DNA of 64,000 nt, taken from assembly GCF_030064895.1 (NCBI RefSeq), contig NZ_JASJEB010000002.1, positions 39,895 through 103,894 on the forward strand, in the 5' to 3' direction. The position numbers and the translations under genes are program-made. Shown here piece by piece: positions 43,475 to 52,858 of the stretch (position 1 is the first letter of the stretch; each line of letters opens with the position of its first letter). The DNA is from Crocosphaera sp. GTDB taxonomy: Bacteria > Cyanobacteriota > Cyanobacteriia > Cyanobacteriales > Microcystaceae. Under the pieces are notes generated by a model, which did no database searches, had not been told where the DNA came from, and saw nothing but the letters and a program-made list of their open reading frames with translations.

Positions 43475-45088
43475 TTAACCTTGAGAGGTTAAAACAGCTT
43501 TAGAAGCTTTAACCTTAGATTGTTCTTGAATCGCTCCATAAAGACGATTTAACGCGCTAATATAAGCACGGGCAGAAGCAGTTATAATGTCAGTATTAGC
43601 TGCATAACCTGAATAAATGCGTCCTTGATGACGTAACCTGATGGTAACCTCTCCCATTGCATCGATACCAGCAGTAACCGACTTAACCGAAAACTCGATC
43701 AACTCATTAGGAACATTGACAACGCGGTTGATGGCTTTATAAACAGCATCCACTGGACCAGTACCGATGGCAGCATCGGTTAACTCTTCCCCATCAGGAG
43801 TTCTTAGGGTAACAGTAGCGGTGGGGGCAGCGTGATCACCAGAGGATACTTGTACTAATTCGAGACGGAACAATTCTGGTGCTTGTTGAATCTCATCGTT
43901 AACAATGGCCTCAAGATCCCAGTCTGTGATCTCTTTTTTCTTATCGGCCACCTCTTTAAACCGTAAAAAAGCGTTATTTAACTCATTATCCGACAACTCA
44001 AACCCTAACTCACTCAAACGGGTGCGAAAAGCATTGCGTCCCGAAAGTTTACCCAGTACAATCTGATTATTAGTCAACCCGATGGACTCTGCATCCATAA
44101 TCTCGTAGGTTAACTTATTTTTAAGAACCCCGTCTTGATGGATACCGGACTCATGAGCAAAAGCATTGGCTCCCACAATAGCTTTATTTGGCTGTACAAT
44201 CATTCCAGTCAGGTTAGATACCAGACGAGAGGTTTTGTAAATTTCTTGGGTGTTAATCTGGGTTAAAGGTGCAGTGGAATCAACCGCACGACCTAAGAAT
44301 GGGTTAAAATATTGACGACGCACATGAAGAGCCATAACCAACTCTTCCAGGGCTGCATTGCCGGCACGTTCCCCTATACCGTTAATGGTACATTCTAGCT
44401 GTCTAGCTCCATTTTTGACCGCTTCTAGGAAGTTGGCCACAGCTAAACCGAGATCATCATGACCATGCACTGAGATGATCGCTTGGTCAATGTTGGGGAC
44501 ATTATCTTTGATCCCTTTGATGATTGCGCCGAACTCGCTAGGAGTGGTATAACCTACGGTGTCGGGAATATTAAGTGTGGTTGCACCGGCTGCGATAGCT
44601 GTTTCTAGTACCTGATACATGAACTCAGGATCACTACGGCCTGCATCTTCTGGAGAGAATTCTATATCATCGGTGAAGGTTTTGGCATAAGCGACCATTT
44701 CCGGCACAATATCTAAGACTTCAGACCGTGTTTTTTTCAGTTTATGCTGGAGATGAATGTCAGAAGTAGCGATAAATGTATGAATACGGGACTTAAAGGC
44801 CGGTTTTAGAGCTTCTCCTGCTGCTTTAATATCTTTTTTAGATGCTCTTGCTAACCCACATATTCTCGGACCGTTTTCTGTGCCTACAGTTTCAGCAATT
44901 TTCTGTACTGCTTGAAAATCACCTGGACTTGCATAGGGGAAACCTGCTTCTATTATATCGACCCCAAGTCGTGCTAAAGCGCGAGCAATGGTAAGTTTTT
45001 CTTCAACCGTTAAACTTGCACCTGGGGACTGTTCTCCGTCTCTGAGGGTGGTATCAAATATGATAATGCGATCGGGTTGACTGCTCAT
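43475..45088 (-). CDS. leuA: 2-isopropylmalate synthase LeuA
   Basis: 537 aa, full length. The catalytic barrel begins [19 protein letters not shown]; further signatures are [35 protein letters not shown] (metal-binding HxH region), [17 protein letters not shown] and HESGIHQDG. The C-terminal regulatory domain that senses leucine is present ([20 protein letters not shown] to [14 protein letters not shown]). It condenses acetyl-CoA with 2-ketoisovalerate, the first committed step of leucine synthesis. It is monocistronic, with its own terminator. Confidence 0.96.
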   Translation of the reverse strand: MSSQPDRIIIFDTTLRDGEQSPGASLTVEEKLTIARALARLGVDIIEAGFPYASPGDFQAVQKIAETVGTENGPRICGLARASKKDIKAAGEALKPAFKSRIHTFIATSDIHLQHKLKKTRSEVLDIVPEMVAYAKTFTDDIEFSPEDAGRSDPEFMYQVLETAIAAGATTLNIPDTVGYTTPSEFGAIIKGIKDNVPNIDQAIISVHGHDDLGLAVANFLEAVKNGARQLECTINGIGERAGNAALEELVMALHVRRQYFNPFLGRAVDSTAPLTQINTQEIYKTSRLVSNLTGMIVQPNKAIVGANAFAHESGIHQDGVLKNKLTYEIMDAESIGLTNNQIVLGKLSGRNAFRTRLSELGFELSDNELNNAFLRFKEVADKKKEITDWDLEAIVNDEIQQAPELFRLELVQVSSGDHAAPTATVTLRTPDGEELTDAAIGTGPVDAVYKAINRVVNVPNELIEFSVKSVTAGIDAMGEVTIRLRHQGRIYSGYAANTDIITASARAYISALNRLYGAIQEQSKVKASKAVLTSQG

Positions 45089-45185
45089 AAGGACGACTTA
45101 AGGGGATTTCATCAAGGACAAAATTTTTACTTCTCTATTATATCTTAGCGTTAAAGTTAGAATAGGTGGATGCTTTGCGGTTTAT

Positions 45186-46064
45186 TTATATTTTATTTTT
45201 TAATTGTTCTAATTCTTCTTTTAAAGACAAGGGTTCATAACCTAATTTAAACCCTTTGGAACTGTCTAAAGATGTATCAGGCGATCGCGGGGCAGCCATG
45301 ACTACATCTTTTTGTAAACAAGGGGTAATTAGTTGTTGAGAAAAGTTAAATACTTCTGCCATTAAATGCCCAAATTCATAACGAGAAATTCTTTCTTTCC
45401 CTCCTAAATTTATTATCTCACCTTCGCACTTTTCTAAGGCTAATAATAGTCCTTTGGCTGCGCTTAAACCACTGACGGGTGTTCGATATTCGTCTGTAAA
45501 AAGACTTAACTTTTTGCATTCTCGAAAAGTCTTTAAAAAGAACTCAATAAAACTAGCTGCATAGGGTGATGGAATACCAAACATTAAGGGCATTCTACAG
45601 ATAACTATTTTGGGATAAATAGCTAACATTTCTTGTTCTGCTTTGATTTTTTGTTCTCCATAATAACTAATAGGAGAAACGGGATCACTTTCTTTATAGG
45701 GAGCATTTAAACCATCAAAAACTAAATCAGTTGATGTGAAAACACAAGGAATATTCAAATCAGCGCATAATTTAGCAATATTGACAGAAGCAGTTACATT
45801 TATTTTATAGGAATCTTCTGGATTATTTTGACAATAATTAGGTTTTGATGCTGCTGCTAAATGAATCACTGCATCGGGTTTTATTTGCTTAAATATTATC
45901 TGTAATTCGTCAATAGTTGTAACGTCAACCTTGACATAATTAATTTTATCTGAGTTAAGTTTATGATTATAATAAGTGCCATAAACTTTCCAAGTTTGTT
46001 GAGCATATCCACAAAGATTATAACCCAAAAATCCGCTTGAACCTGTAACTAAAAGTTTTTTCAT
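45186..46064 (-). CDS. NAD(P)-dependent sugar-nucleotide reductase, RmlD-like SDR
   Basis: 292 aa extended short-chain dehydrogenase. It has the Rossmann start LLVTGSSGFLGYNLCGYA, KPDAVIHLAAASKPNYCQ, the catalytic S/YxxxK as PISYYGEQKIKAEQ, PYKESDPVSP and TPVSGLSAAKGLLLALEKC. The best analogy is dTDP-4-dehydrorhamnose reductase (RmlD), but no other rhamnose genes are nearby. The substrate is therefore open. Confidence 0.85.
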   Translation of the reverse strand: MKKLLVTGSSGFLGYNLCGYAQQTWKVYGTYYNHKLNSDKINYVKVDVTTIDELQIIFKQIKPDAVIHLAAASKPNYCQNNPEDSYKINVTASVNIAKLCADLNIPCVFTSTDLVFDGLNAPYKESDPVSPISYYGEQKIKAEQEMLAIYPKIVICRMPLMFGIPSPYAASFIEFFLKTFRECKKLSLFTDEYRTPVSGLSAAKGLLLALEKCEGEIINLGGKERISRYEFGHLMAEVFNFSQQLITPCLQKDVVMAAPRSPDTSLDSSKGFKLGYEPLSLKEELEQLKNKI

Positions 46065-46108
46065 TTGATTTTGATTCTATATTGTAATGTAGACTGGACA
46101 AAATCAAC

Positions 46109-46236
46109 ATCTCTTTCTAACTATTCTAAAATTTGTTGATATTTTGCCCACCTCTTTTTATTCTATCTTGAAATTGTAGGGTAGGGTGGTCAAACTAAAT
46201 ATCTTTTTTAACTATTCTAAAAATTGTTGATATTTT
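46109..46236. repeat. Pair of direct repeats of about 36 bp in intergenic gap
   Basis: TTCTAACTATTCTAAAATTTG...GATATTTT (46109-46145) recurs with few changes at 46201-46236. Between them lies GTAGGGTAGGGTGGTCAAAC. The gap 46065-46375 shows no gene; the repeats may be remnants of a mobile element or tandem promoter-region duplications. Confidence 0.55.
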
Positions 46237-46375
46237 TATCACATAATTAACCAGTGTAATTTTAATTGACTAATAAAGTAGAAAATAGTCATTAAAGTAG
46301 TAAACCTGATCTAAATATAACTCTAGTATTGCCAACCCTACAAAGGTTTCTAATGAAGTATAATCAACTTTTCTC

Positions 46376-47077
46376 TCATACAATTAGTCTTTCCATTGAA
46401 TCAATAATTGTATAATCTGACCTAGATATTTCCTCATTTCTTTCTAATAAAAAAGGATTAATTCCAGCATTTTTTGCACCATTATAATCTTCTTTTTTAC
46501 TATCTCCAATATGCCAAGTTTCTTCTGGTTTGCAATCGTGTTTTTCTAAAGCTTTAATAAAGATATTACAATCAGGTTTTGCTGTTCCTGTAGTAGAAGA
46601 AATGGTTATAGTTTGGAAAAATTTAGTTAACCCAAAAATATTCAGTACCTCATAAATTCTACTATCAAAATTTGAGATAATTCCTAATGTTATACCCTGG
46701 TTTTGCCAATGTTGTAAAGCTGGAAAAACATCGGTATAAAGAAACCAAGGATGAGGGGTGGCAAAATAGTCATAAAGTTGTCTAAAAAAGCCATCAAAAT
46801 CATCAAATTTATCCATGACATTTGCTTCTTTATAAGTATCATAAGCCACCCGATACCACCATTGATATTCTAAGTCTGAAACAGTCATAATATCCACCCC
46901 TGGAAACGCTAAGGGAGGAGATTTTTTAAACTGTTTATAAAACACCTTTTCCAAAAGGAAAGCATCACACTCTACCCCAACCTGTGCAGCGAGATAACGA
47001 TATACTTCCCCCACACTTCCTTTAACCCCAAATAAAGTTCCAACAGCATCTAAAAAAATAACTTTTGGTTGTTTCAT
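46376..47077 (-). CDS. HAD-superfamily (subfamily IA) hydrolase, REG-2-like
   Basis: 233 aa. HAD motif I is VIFLDAVGTLFGVKGSVGEVY; note DAVGT where DxDGT is usual, so the second Asp is replaced by valine. Motif II is LGIISNFDSR, motif III the lysine in GTAKPDCNIF, and motif IV WHIGDSKKEDYNGAKNAG. REG-2-like members share such a first motif. It is a small-molecule phosphatase or inactive relative with an unknown substrate. It follows the NDH-2-like gene by about 25 bases and is probably co-transcribed. Confidence 0.86.
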   Translation of the reverse strand: MKQPKVIFLDAVGTLFGVKGSVGEVYRYLAAQVGVECDAFLLEKVFYKQFKKSPPLAFPGVDIMTVSDLEYQWWYRVAYDTYKEANVMDKFDDFDGFFRQLYDYFATPHPWFLYTDVFPALQHWQNQGITLGIISNFDSRIYEVLNIFGLTKFFQTITISSTTGTAKPDCNIFIKALEKHDCKPEETWHIGDSKKEDYNGAKNAGINPFLLERNEEISRSDYTIIDSMERLIV

Positions 47078-47102
47078 AAACTCTCTCTTAAATTTATAAC
47101 AA

Positions 47103-48293
47103 TTATAAAAACAATTCAGTTAATGGTTTAGTCATCCAATTAAGACCAACATTAATTTGATGTTTTAGGGTTGGTAAACGATATAAATAAATTAAGCGTC
47201 TGGCAATATAACCTAATGAACCATCCAAGTTAATTCCTAACCCTGATAATGTAGCATTATCTATCCCTAAAGCCATCATTTCTCCTAACGGTTGATAAGC
47301 AAAAGGTAATAAAGGACGATTAGTAATCGAAGCCCAAAGATTCCACCCACAATAATCAGACTGTTGAAAAGCAGTTTGTGCTGTTGCAGGAATTGGCTGC
47401 TGAGATTCATCATAACAAGCAGCTAAATCACCAATAGCAAAAATTTCGGGATGATCAATAGCTTGTAATTCAGGTGTTATTTTTAACAGTCCATTACTGT
47501 GCTTTTCTAAAGGTAATTCTTTTACCATTTCTATCACTTGTGTTCCCACAGTCCACAACACTAAATCTACGGGAATTGTATCAATTTTACCTTTATAAGA
47601 TAAAGAAATACTATCAGAGTTAACCTGGGTTACTTCTGTTTCAAGATCAATAAATACTTTTCTATATTCTAAAGCATTTTCTGCAACTTCTTGGTTAAAT
47701 TCGGGAGAATTACTGAGTATTTTTTTTCCTCGTTCTATTAATCTAATGCGCCCAATATTCCCTAACCTATCTGCCAATTTACAAGCTAATTCTACACCGC
47801 TATATCCACCCCCAACGATGGCAACACGAATTTTTTCCGCTTCTTTCTCCTCTAATAAACGTAATCTTTCTTTGATACGATAAGCATCTTCTAAAGTACG
47901 AAAAGGAATCCCATAATCTTTAACACCACTAAAATTATCTAATGGTGTTTTTCCGCCCATTGCTAACACTAAACGGTCATAATGTAGACTATTAAGATTA
48001 TCTAATTCTAGTTGTTTATTTTCGATATCAATGCCAGTTACACACCCCTGATGAAAGCGAATCGGTGTATCTGCTAAAAGTTCCTCATAAGGGGGGGCTA
48101 TTTCCCAAGTTTGCATCTCTTCTGTTATTAACTCATAGAGAAGGGGAGTAAATAAGAAGCGATCGTTTTTATCAATTAAGATAATTTCGGGAGTCTGATC
48201 GTCTTCCCAAGTAAACTGGGTGAGACGTAAAGCGGTGTATAGTCCCCCAAACCCTCCCCCGACAATGCAAATGCGTAATGGTTGTTCACTCAT
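47103..48293 (-). CDS. Type II NADH dehydrogenase-like FAD oxidoreductase
   Basis: 396 aa. It has the first dinucleotide fold RICIVGGGFGGLYTALRL, LVLAMGGKTPLDNFSGV, a second fold VAIVGGGYSGVELACKLAD, and the FAD C-terminal motif EIFAIGDLAACYDESQQPIP with AQTAFQQ. The order matches NDH-2 (Ndb) enzymes that oxidise NAD(P)H and reduce plastoquinone at the membrane surface. No transmembrane segment is seen, so contact is peripheral. The exact electron acceptor is inferred. Confidence 0.88.
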   Translation of the reverse strand: MSEQPLRICIVGGGFGGLYTALRLTQFTWEDDQTPEIILIDKNDRFLFTPLLYELITEEMQTWEIAPPYEELLADTPIRFHQGCVTGIDIENKQLELDNLNSLHYDRLVLAMGGKTPLDNFSGVKDYGIPFRTLEDAYRIKERLRLLEEKEAEKIRVAIVGGGYSGVELACKLADRLGNIGRIRLIERGKKILSNSPEFNQEVAENALEYRKVFIDLETEVTQVNSDSISLSYKGKIDTIPVDLVLWTVGTQVIEMVKELPLEKHSNGLLKITPELQAIDHPEIFAIGDLAACYDESQQPIPATAQTAFQQSDYCGWNLWASITNRPLLPFAYQPLGEMMALGIDNATLSGLGINLDGSLGYIARRLIYLYRLPTLKHQINVGLNWMTKPLTELFL

Positions 48294-48381
48294 AAATTGC
48301 CTTTATGATACGGTTCATAATATATCTTAACATTTTAGAGAACTAGACCCCGTCGTTAAGGACAGGGTTTAAGACAAAATA

Positions 48382-48414
48382 AGAAAAAAGGGGAATAAAT
48401 CATTTTATTCCCCT
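48382..48414 (-). terminator. Intrinsic terminator of hpf
   Basis: On the minus strand AGGGGAATAAA and TTTATTCCCCT form an 11-bp stem followed by TTTTTTCTTATTTT. It lies about 40 bases past the hpf stop. Confidence 0.85.
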
Positions 48415-48453
48415 CAAAATTTCCTCTAGATCATCTTGTGAAGCTCTAATTAA

Positions 48454-49053
48454 TTACGCACTTGTGTTATCATTCTCATTGGGTTCACGGGGTTGTATAA
48501 CACCAAAACCACCATGATTTCTCATATAGATAACATTAATCTCCTCAGTTTCTTGATTACGAAACATATAGAAATCATGATCTACTAATTCTAGTTGGTG
48601 TTTTGCTTCTTCAATGGACATGGACGGCATAGCAAAATATTTCATGCGAATCACTTCGGGTGGTAATTCTGCTTCACGACTGCCAATTAAATCCCCTGAG
48701 ACTTCTTTTTCTGGCAAAACTTCTGGCATTTTCACAGAAGATTGAGGCTTATGATTGCTGACTTTCTCTTTATATTTACGAAGCTGACGGGCAATTTTAT
48801 CGGAAACTAAATCAATACTTGCATAAAGATTTTCACTGCCCTCTTGCGCCCGAATCACAGTACCATTAGCATAAACTGTTACCTCTGCTTTATGCTTATC
48901 ATTAATGCGGGCATTTTTAGCAACAGATAAGTGAACATCAACTTTTGTAGTAAAAGTTTGATAATGTTTGACTGCTTTTTCTAGTTTTTGTTTGACGTAA
49001 TCATTGATCGATTCGGTTACATCAATATTATTGCCTTGAATTAAAAGCTTCAT
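48454..49053 (-). CDS. hpf: Ribosome hibernation promoting factor, long form (LrtA)
   Basis: 199 aa from the ATG at 49053, with GGAG eight bases upstream; the TTG at 49059 is not needed. The N-terminal S30AE domain ([60 protein letters not shown]) is joined by a linker to the C-terminal dimerisation domain ([40 protein letters not shown]). It dimerises 70S ribosomes into 100S particles. In cyanobacteria lrtA is dark-induced and its transcript has a long leader, consistent with the 500-base gap upstream here. Confidence 0.93.
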   Translation of the reverse strand: MKLLIQGNNIDVTESINDYVKQKLEKAVKHYQTFTTKVDVHLSVAKNARINDKHKAEVTVYANGTVIRAQEGSENLYASIDLVSDKIARQLRKYKEKVSNHKPQSSVKMPEVLPEKEVSGDLIGSREAELPPEVIRMKYFAMPSMSIEEAKHQLELVDHDFYMFRNQETEEINVIYMRNHGGFGVIQPREPNENDNTSA

Positions 49054-49570
49054 ACTCAATACTCCATTCTTTGTTTCGCTGTTGTAGAATTAAAAGAGAA
49101 AACTGAGGATAATTCCTCTCCTTTTTGCTGACATATACTAATCCCTATCATCGGATTAATTCAATAACAATGGAGTCGGATACCTTGGTTGATTCATAAA
49201 TTCCTTGACCTCTTTTCTACTCTCTTAATTGGGTTTGCTTGATTGCTTAATTTAACCCGAATTAAGATATTCTTATGATAGAAGGGCGAGAGTTCAATAA
49301 TAGCTTGAATAGTCTTATTTCTCTCCCTGATACCAGTCCCCAATCTTCACCCTAAACAATTCGTTAGTTGGCTAGGGCAAGAATTGCTAAGAAAAACCTA
49401 AAACCTCTTTTGGTGGCGTTTCTTTCAATGCCTTTCTCCAAGACAAACTCTGTATACTTTTAGCCTAGCACTTTGTATTGTTCTAAACATCTGTTTTTGT
49501 TTTCTTTTTATGTTCCTTTGCATCTCTTCATCTTTCTTCAATATTTTTTCTCAAAACTTTGTCAATAGTC
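49054..49570. promoter_or_regulatory. Long divergent intergenic region between hpf and lipB
   Basis: About 515 bases without a gene. Visible structures are TAATCC/GGATTA (near 49139-49158) and TTAATTGGGTT paired imperfectly with AACCCGAATTAA (near 49227-49265). The long hpf (lrtA) leader known from other cyanobacteria would fall here, with the lipB promoter on the other side. No riboswitch family is recognised. Confidence 0.45.
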
Positions 49571-50230
49571 ATGTCAACTGCAACTTTATTTGAACCCAGA
49601 CGGTGTATACTGCAAAAGTTAGGTATAATGTCCTACGAAGCGGCCTGGGATATGCAGCGATCACTTATCAAACAACGTCTAGACTATCCTAGCTTAGAAG
49701 ACACCTTATTATTATTAGAACATCCCCCCGTTTATACGTTAGGGACAGGTTCTAACACCAAGTTTATTAAATTTGACCCGAAACAGAGTAAAATTCCAGT
49801 TTATCGCACAGAAAGGGGGGGAGAAGTCACCTATCATTGTCCGGGTCAATTAGTGGGTTATCCTATTCTTAATTTACGTTACTATCAACAGGATTTACAC
49901 TGGTATTTAAGACAACTGGAAGAAGTAATTATTCAAGTTTTAAACTATTATCAACTGCCAGGAAAAAGAATACCAGGTTTAACAGGAATTTGGATTAATA
50001 ATTGCAAAGTAGCAGCTATTGGTATTAAAGTTAAACGTTGGATTACTATGCACGGATTTTCTATTAATGTTTGTCCCGATTTACAAGGATTTGACAACAT
50101 TATTCCTTGTGGTATTGAAGATAAAGCTGTAGGTAGTTTACAACAATTTATACCTGGAATAACTTTAGAAGAAATAGAAGCAAAAGTTATTGAAATATTT
50201 GCACAAGTTTTTACCATTGAAATAATTTAG
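49571..50230 (+). CDS. lipB: Octanoyltransferase LipB
   Basis: 219 aa from the ATG at 49571, rather than the TTG at 49559. All LipB signatures are present: [55 protein letters not shown] (catalytic lysine and histidine) and [17 protein letters not shown] (catalytic cysteine). It moves octanoyl from ACP to lipoyl domains of pyruvate dehydrogenase and glycine cleavage proteins in the cytoplasm. It is monocistronic and divergent from hpf. Confidence 0.94.
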   Translation: MSTATLFEPRRCILQKLGIMSYEAAWDMQRSLIKQRLDYPSLEDTLLLLEHPPVYTLGTGSNTKFIKFDPKQSKIPVYRTERGGEVTYHCPGQLVGYPILNLRYYQQDLHWYLRQLEEVIIQVLNYYQLPGKRIPGLTGIWINNCKVAAIGIKVKRWITMHGFSINVCPDLQGFDNIIPCGIEDKAVGSLQQFIPGITLEEIEAKVIEIFAQVFTIEII

Positions 50231-50299
50231 ATAAGATTCTTATAAGATTCTTATTCTTTTTTTTAAGTCTTGAAGACCGATCTTGAATTGGTTTTTTGT

Positions 50300-50809
50300 T
50301 CATAGAGATAGCTTTTGAATATAATTAATAACTTCCTGTTTGTTAATAATTTCCTTAGTTGGAACACAATAAGACGGATAGAGATAATGAATTTTTCCTG
50401 TTAGATTTGTTTTACGTTTATCGATTACTTTTCCATATCTATCTGGAAAAATAATCCATTTTGTACTAAGACGTTTTGGTGTTATTGTTCCCCAAGCAGT
50501 GTTAGTATTAAGACAGTACCAAATAATCACTGCTGGTGGATTAATCCATTGCTTACTTTCTACTTCCCCACACATCCAACCTTGGTAATTAGAAGGCATT
50601 TGTCTGATAGGATCTTTTATATATCCAGAAACTGTTTTTACAGAGATCCAAAACAGTTTTTCTCCCGTTTCATTATAGATAGGAATATCTTCATCGGTTT
50701 TAAAAGGAGTTATAATTGATTCACCTGCGTTAATATTTCTCTTTTTTAAACCCTCACGAATCAGTCTAACTGCTTTTTCTCCTTCAGATAAAAATTTATT
50801 CCAATTCAT
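50300..50809 (-). CDS. Unknown protein with PD-(D/E)xK-like segment
   Basis: 169 aa. The segment DIPIYNETGEKLFWISVKTV resembles the Asp...(E/Q/S)xK hairpin of PD-(D/E)xK nucleases in variants where the acid before the lysine is replaced. GWMCGEVESKQWINPPAVII could give the next strand. No family name is recognised. It lies 12 bases downstream of a small acidic gene on the same strand, as in toxin-antitoxin or nuclease/immunity pairs. Function is inferred only from this motif and arrangement. Confidence 0.55.
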   Translation of the reverse strand: MNWNKFLSEGEKAVRLIREGLKKRNINAGESIITPFKTDEDIPIYNETGEKLFWISVKTVSGYIKDPIRQMPSNYQGWMCGEVESKQWINPPAVIIWYCLNTNTAWGTITPKRLSTKWIIFPDRYGKVIDKRKTNLTGKIHYLYPSYCVPTKEIINKQEVINYIQKLSL

Positions 50810-50821
50810 TAAAATTTACCA

Positions 50822-51070
50822 TCAAAATTCGTTAATAATTTCTACTTCAGACTGTTCATTATTTAAAGTCAGTTGTTCTTTTATTAATTCCATTAAACAC
50901 TGATTACAATCTTCAGCTATTTCTGGGTATTGATTAGCAATCCATTCTAAAGGAGTAATAATAGAACTATCACTGATATCAATCCTATTTTCTATCATCA
51001 ATAGGGTTTCTTGTTTAGCTTCTTTTAATAAATTATCTAAGTTTATTTGAGTGATGACCGTTGGATTCAT
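50822..51070 (-). CDS. Small acidic partner protein, 82 aa
   Basis: Acidic and helical (INLDNLLKEAKQETLLMIE, WIANQYPEIAEDCNQCLMEL, ending EVEIINEF). It precedes the PD-(D/E)xK-like gene by 12 bases, in the order antitoxin then toxin. No known family was recognised. It could be an inhibitor or a regulator of its neighbour. Confidence 0.5.
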   Translation of the reverse strand: MNPTVITQINLDNLLKEAKQETLLMIENRIDISDSSIITPLEWIANQYPEIAEDCNQCLMELIKEQLTLNNEQSEVEIINEF

Positions 51071-51119
51071 AATAAAAAATTATTGATTGTAACTGGTTGA
51101 GTTTATTCAGTTTCTTTGA

Positions 51120-51287
51120 TCATACCACATTCAATTCTTCAACTGTCTCCAAATAGATTTTAATCGCATCTTTAATGTTTTCGATCGCCTCTTCTTTTGT
51201 TTCACCTTGGGACCAACATCCTGGTAAACTAGGACACCAGATTGCATATCCCTCTTCGCTTTCCTGTAATCTAACTTTGTAGCGCAT
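51120..51287 (-). CDS. hicB: HicB-family antitoxin-like protein
   Basis: 55 aa from the ATG at 51287. The pattern is that of HicB: YKVRLQESEEGYAIWCPSLPGCWSQGETKEEAIENIKDAI split across the chain, with SLPGCWSQG and EAIENI as marks. No HicA-type toxin is adjacent, so it is the second orphan HicB in the window. It might instead be the third gene of the 50.3-51.1 kb unit. Confidence 0.75.
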   Translation of the reverse strand: MRYKVRLQESEEGYAIWCPSLPGCWSQGETKEEAIENIKDAIKIYLETVEELNVV

Positions 51288-51470
51288 TTTAAAAAAATTA
51301 AATATTATCATTTATCATTATATCTTACTAGAGCAATCAGTAATTATATATTCTTCCTTGTAGGGGTTTAACACTGTTAAAACCAGAAAGCTAATTTTAT
51401 CGCAACTGAAACCTGATTGCTATAAAAATATTGTTCGATGTTTTTTAATCCTAGAAAAAGCATAATATCA

Positions 51471-51491
51471 GGGCATAATAATATTATGCCC
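51471..51491. terminator. Palindromic stem-loop
   Basis: GGGCATAATAATATTATGCCC is a perfect palindrome around a single central base. It lies just before the PEP-CTERM remnant's stop region and may have ended that gene's transcript. Confidence 0.45.
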
Positions 51492-51503
51492 CTACAAGTT
51501 ATT

Positions 51504-51629
51504 TTATTTGATGGATTTTTGACGTTTTGCTAATAAACTAACACCACCCATTAATAATAATCCTAAAATACTGGTGGGTTCGGGAGTAGATTCAATAGGT
51601 TGAAATTCCTCAAAAAGCACTTTGGGAAA
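51504..51629 (-). pseudogene. PEP-CTERM protein C-terminal remnant
   Basis: The minus strand encodes FEEFQPIESTPEPTSILGLL, then LMGGVSLLAKRQKSIK and a stop. This is the PEP motif, hydrophobic helix and basic tail of the exosortase sorting signal. An in-frame TAG at 51630-51632, inside the TTGCGCAA repeat block, cuts it off from any body. The rest of the protein is gone and the repeats occupy its place. Confidence 0.8.
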
Positions 51630-51765
51630 CTATATTTTCTGGACTGGTAATGAGTATTTGTTCTATTGCGCAACAGTAATTTTTAGAGTTAACCGTTTCG
51701 GAAACTATATTTTATGGAGTGGTTGCGAACATTTGTTCTGTTGCGCAACAGTAATTTTTAGAGTT
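51621..51765. repeat. Two 76-bp repeats with TTGCGCAA palindrome, related to 9508-9763
   Basis: Units beginning GGAAACTATATTTT at 51624 and 51700 each end in TGTTCTATTGCGCAACAG or TGTTCTGTTGCGCAACAG, then TAATTTTTAGAGTTAA. The second unit contains a perfect 14-bp palindrome CTGTTGCGCAACAG. The conserved halves match the units at 9.5-9.8 kb. Confidence 0.8.
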
Positions 51766-51770
51766 AAAAG

Positions 51771-52064
51771 TTAACCTAGAGGTTCAACTGTCAGCTTAAA
51801 ACCGAGGGCTTTAGCTACTTTAGCTACCGTGGAAAAAGTAGGGTTGCCATCAGGAGATAATGCCTTGTATAACCCTTCTCTGCTTAACCCTGTATCTCGG
51901 GCTAACTGACTCATATTCTTGGCCCGAGCAATTACACCAAAAGCATGAATAATTAAAGCCGGATCATCTCCAGCTTCTTCAAGACACGCCTCTAAATACA
52001 ATTGAACGTCTTCTTCTGTTTTAAGGTGTTCTGCTGAGTCCCAACGAGTAGTTTGAATAGCCAT
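51771..52064 (-). CDS. higA: HigA-type addiction module antidote with XRE HTH
   Basis: 97 aa. It fits the addiction-module antidote family: TEEDVQLYLEACLEEAGDDP, ALIIHAFGVIARAKNMSQLA and the HTH GLSREGLYKALSPDGNPTF followed by VAKALGFKL. It binds the toxin and represses the operon. Here the toxin gene comes first, with three bases between them, the HigBA order. Confidence 0.88.
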   Translation of the reverse strand: MAIQTTRWDSAEHLKTEEDVQLYLEACLEEAGDDPALIIHAFGVIARAKNMSQLARDTGLSREGLYKALSPDGNPTFSTVAKVAKALGFKLTVEPLG

Positions 52065-52067
52065 TAT

Positions 52068-52364
52068 TTAATCCTCCAATTGTTGAGCAAGTTTTTTCGC
52101 TTTGGTAATATCAGAATTTTGGGAGCTTTTATCGCCACCACATAAAAGTACAACAACTACGAGTCCACGTTGCACAAAGTACACCCTGTAGCCAGGCCCG
52201 TAATTAATACGAAGCTCGCTCACCCCTTCTCCTACTGGACTAACATCACCAAAGTTGCCCATTTCCAGGCGGTCAATACGCGCTTGTATACGAGCCTTAG
52301 CCCTACGATCTCTTAAACGTTTAAACCAGTTGGCAAAAATTTCTGTTTGACGAACTTCGAGCAT
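52068..52364 (-). CDS. higB: HigB/RelE-type toxin of addiction module
   Basis: 98 aa from the ATG at 52364; 25 further upstream codons are unlikely to be part of it. EVRQTEIFANWFKRLRDRRA, ARIDRLEMGNFGDVSPVGEG, ELRINYGPGYRVYFVQRG and VLLCGGDKSSQNSDITKAKK are the marks of this RelE-like toxin family. It should cut mRNA on ribosomes. A MITE lies about 90 bases upstream, so its promoter may lie close to or within that element. Confidence 0.88.
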   Translation of the reverse strand: MLEVRQTEIFANWFKRLRDRRAKARIQARIDRLEMGNFGDVSPVGEGVSELRINYGPGYRVYFVQRGLVVVVLLCGGDKSSQNSDITKAKKLAQQLED

Positions 52365-52452
52365 AGGTTCACTGTATTTCAAATACCCAAAATTGTCAAC
52401 TATAGTTATCAGGTTGCTTAAAGTGCAATAATACACCACAAAACCTGATTTT

Positions 52453-52515
52453 GGTGGGTTACGACGGATTGTTAGATTCCTGTGATCACCTGAATTATCG
52501 CCGTCTAACCCACCC
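52453..52515. repeat. MITE family D, complete short copy
   Basis: GGTGGGTTACGACGG and CCGTCTAACCCACC are near-perfect inverted arms of a 63-bp element. Single arms recur at 26882 (TAGGGTGGGTTAGACGGC) and, more distantly, at 55171 (GTAGGGTGGG). It sits between the HigB-like gene and a small membrane-protein gene. Confidence 0.75.
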
Positions 52516-52528
52516 TACTGTAAAGATT

Positions 52529-52858
52529 ATGATAAACACAAACAAATTTCTAATTCCTTTCTCAATTCCTATATTAGTTAAAATACTTATTATTTTTTTA
52601 AGTTATTTTCTTTACTCACGATCCTCTTCTGAGCCTGTCTTTGTCCTTTTTGTCGCGTTGGTACTTTTCTGTTTGTGGATTTTGTATACTATGGTTGAAT
52701 TAACCATGCTTGTTTTTTTGCTGAAGAAAATAACTACTTCGGATCATCCTCGAAAAAAAGATAAGACAAAATTAATAAGTTATATTTATGGTCTTTGTAT
52801 ATCGTTGTTGGCTAATCTTATAATTATTGGTCTTATTATCATCAATATTAAGGTTTAA
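52529..52858 (+). CDS. Small multi-pass membrane protein, 109 aa
   Basis: From the ATG at 52529, just outside the MITE. Three hydrophobic segments are predicted: FSIPILVKILIIFLSYFLY, VFVLFVALVLFCLWILYTMV and YGLCISLLANLIIIGLIII, with a basic polar loop (DHPRKKDKTK) between the second and third. No family is recognised. The frame also opens into the MITE upstream, but those codons are not needed. Confidence 0.5.
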   Translation: MINTNKFLIPFSIPILVKILIIFLSYFLYSRSSSEPVFVLFVALVLFCLWILYTMVELTMLVFLLKKITTSDHPRKKDKTKLISYIYGLCISLLANLIIIGLIIINIKV

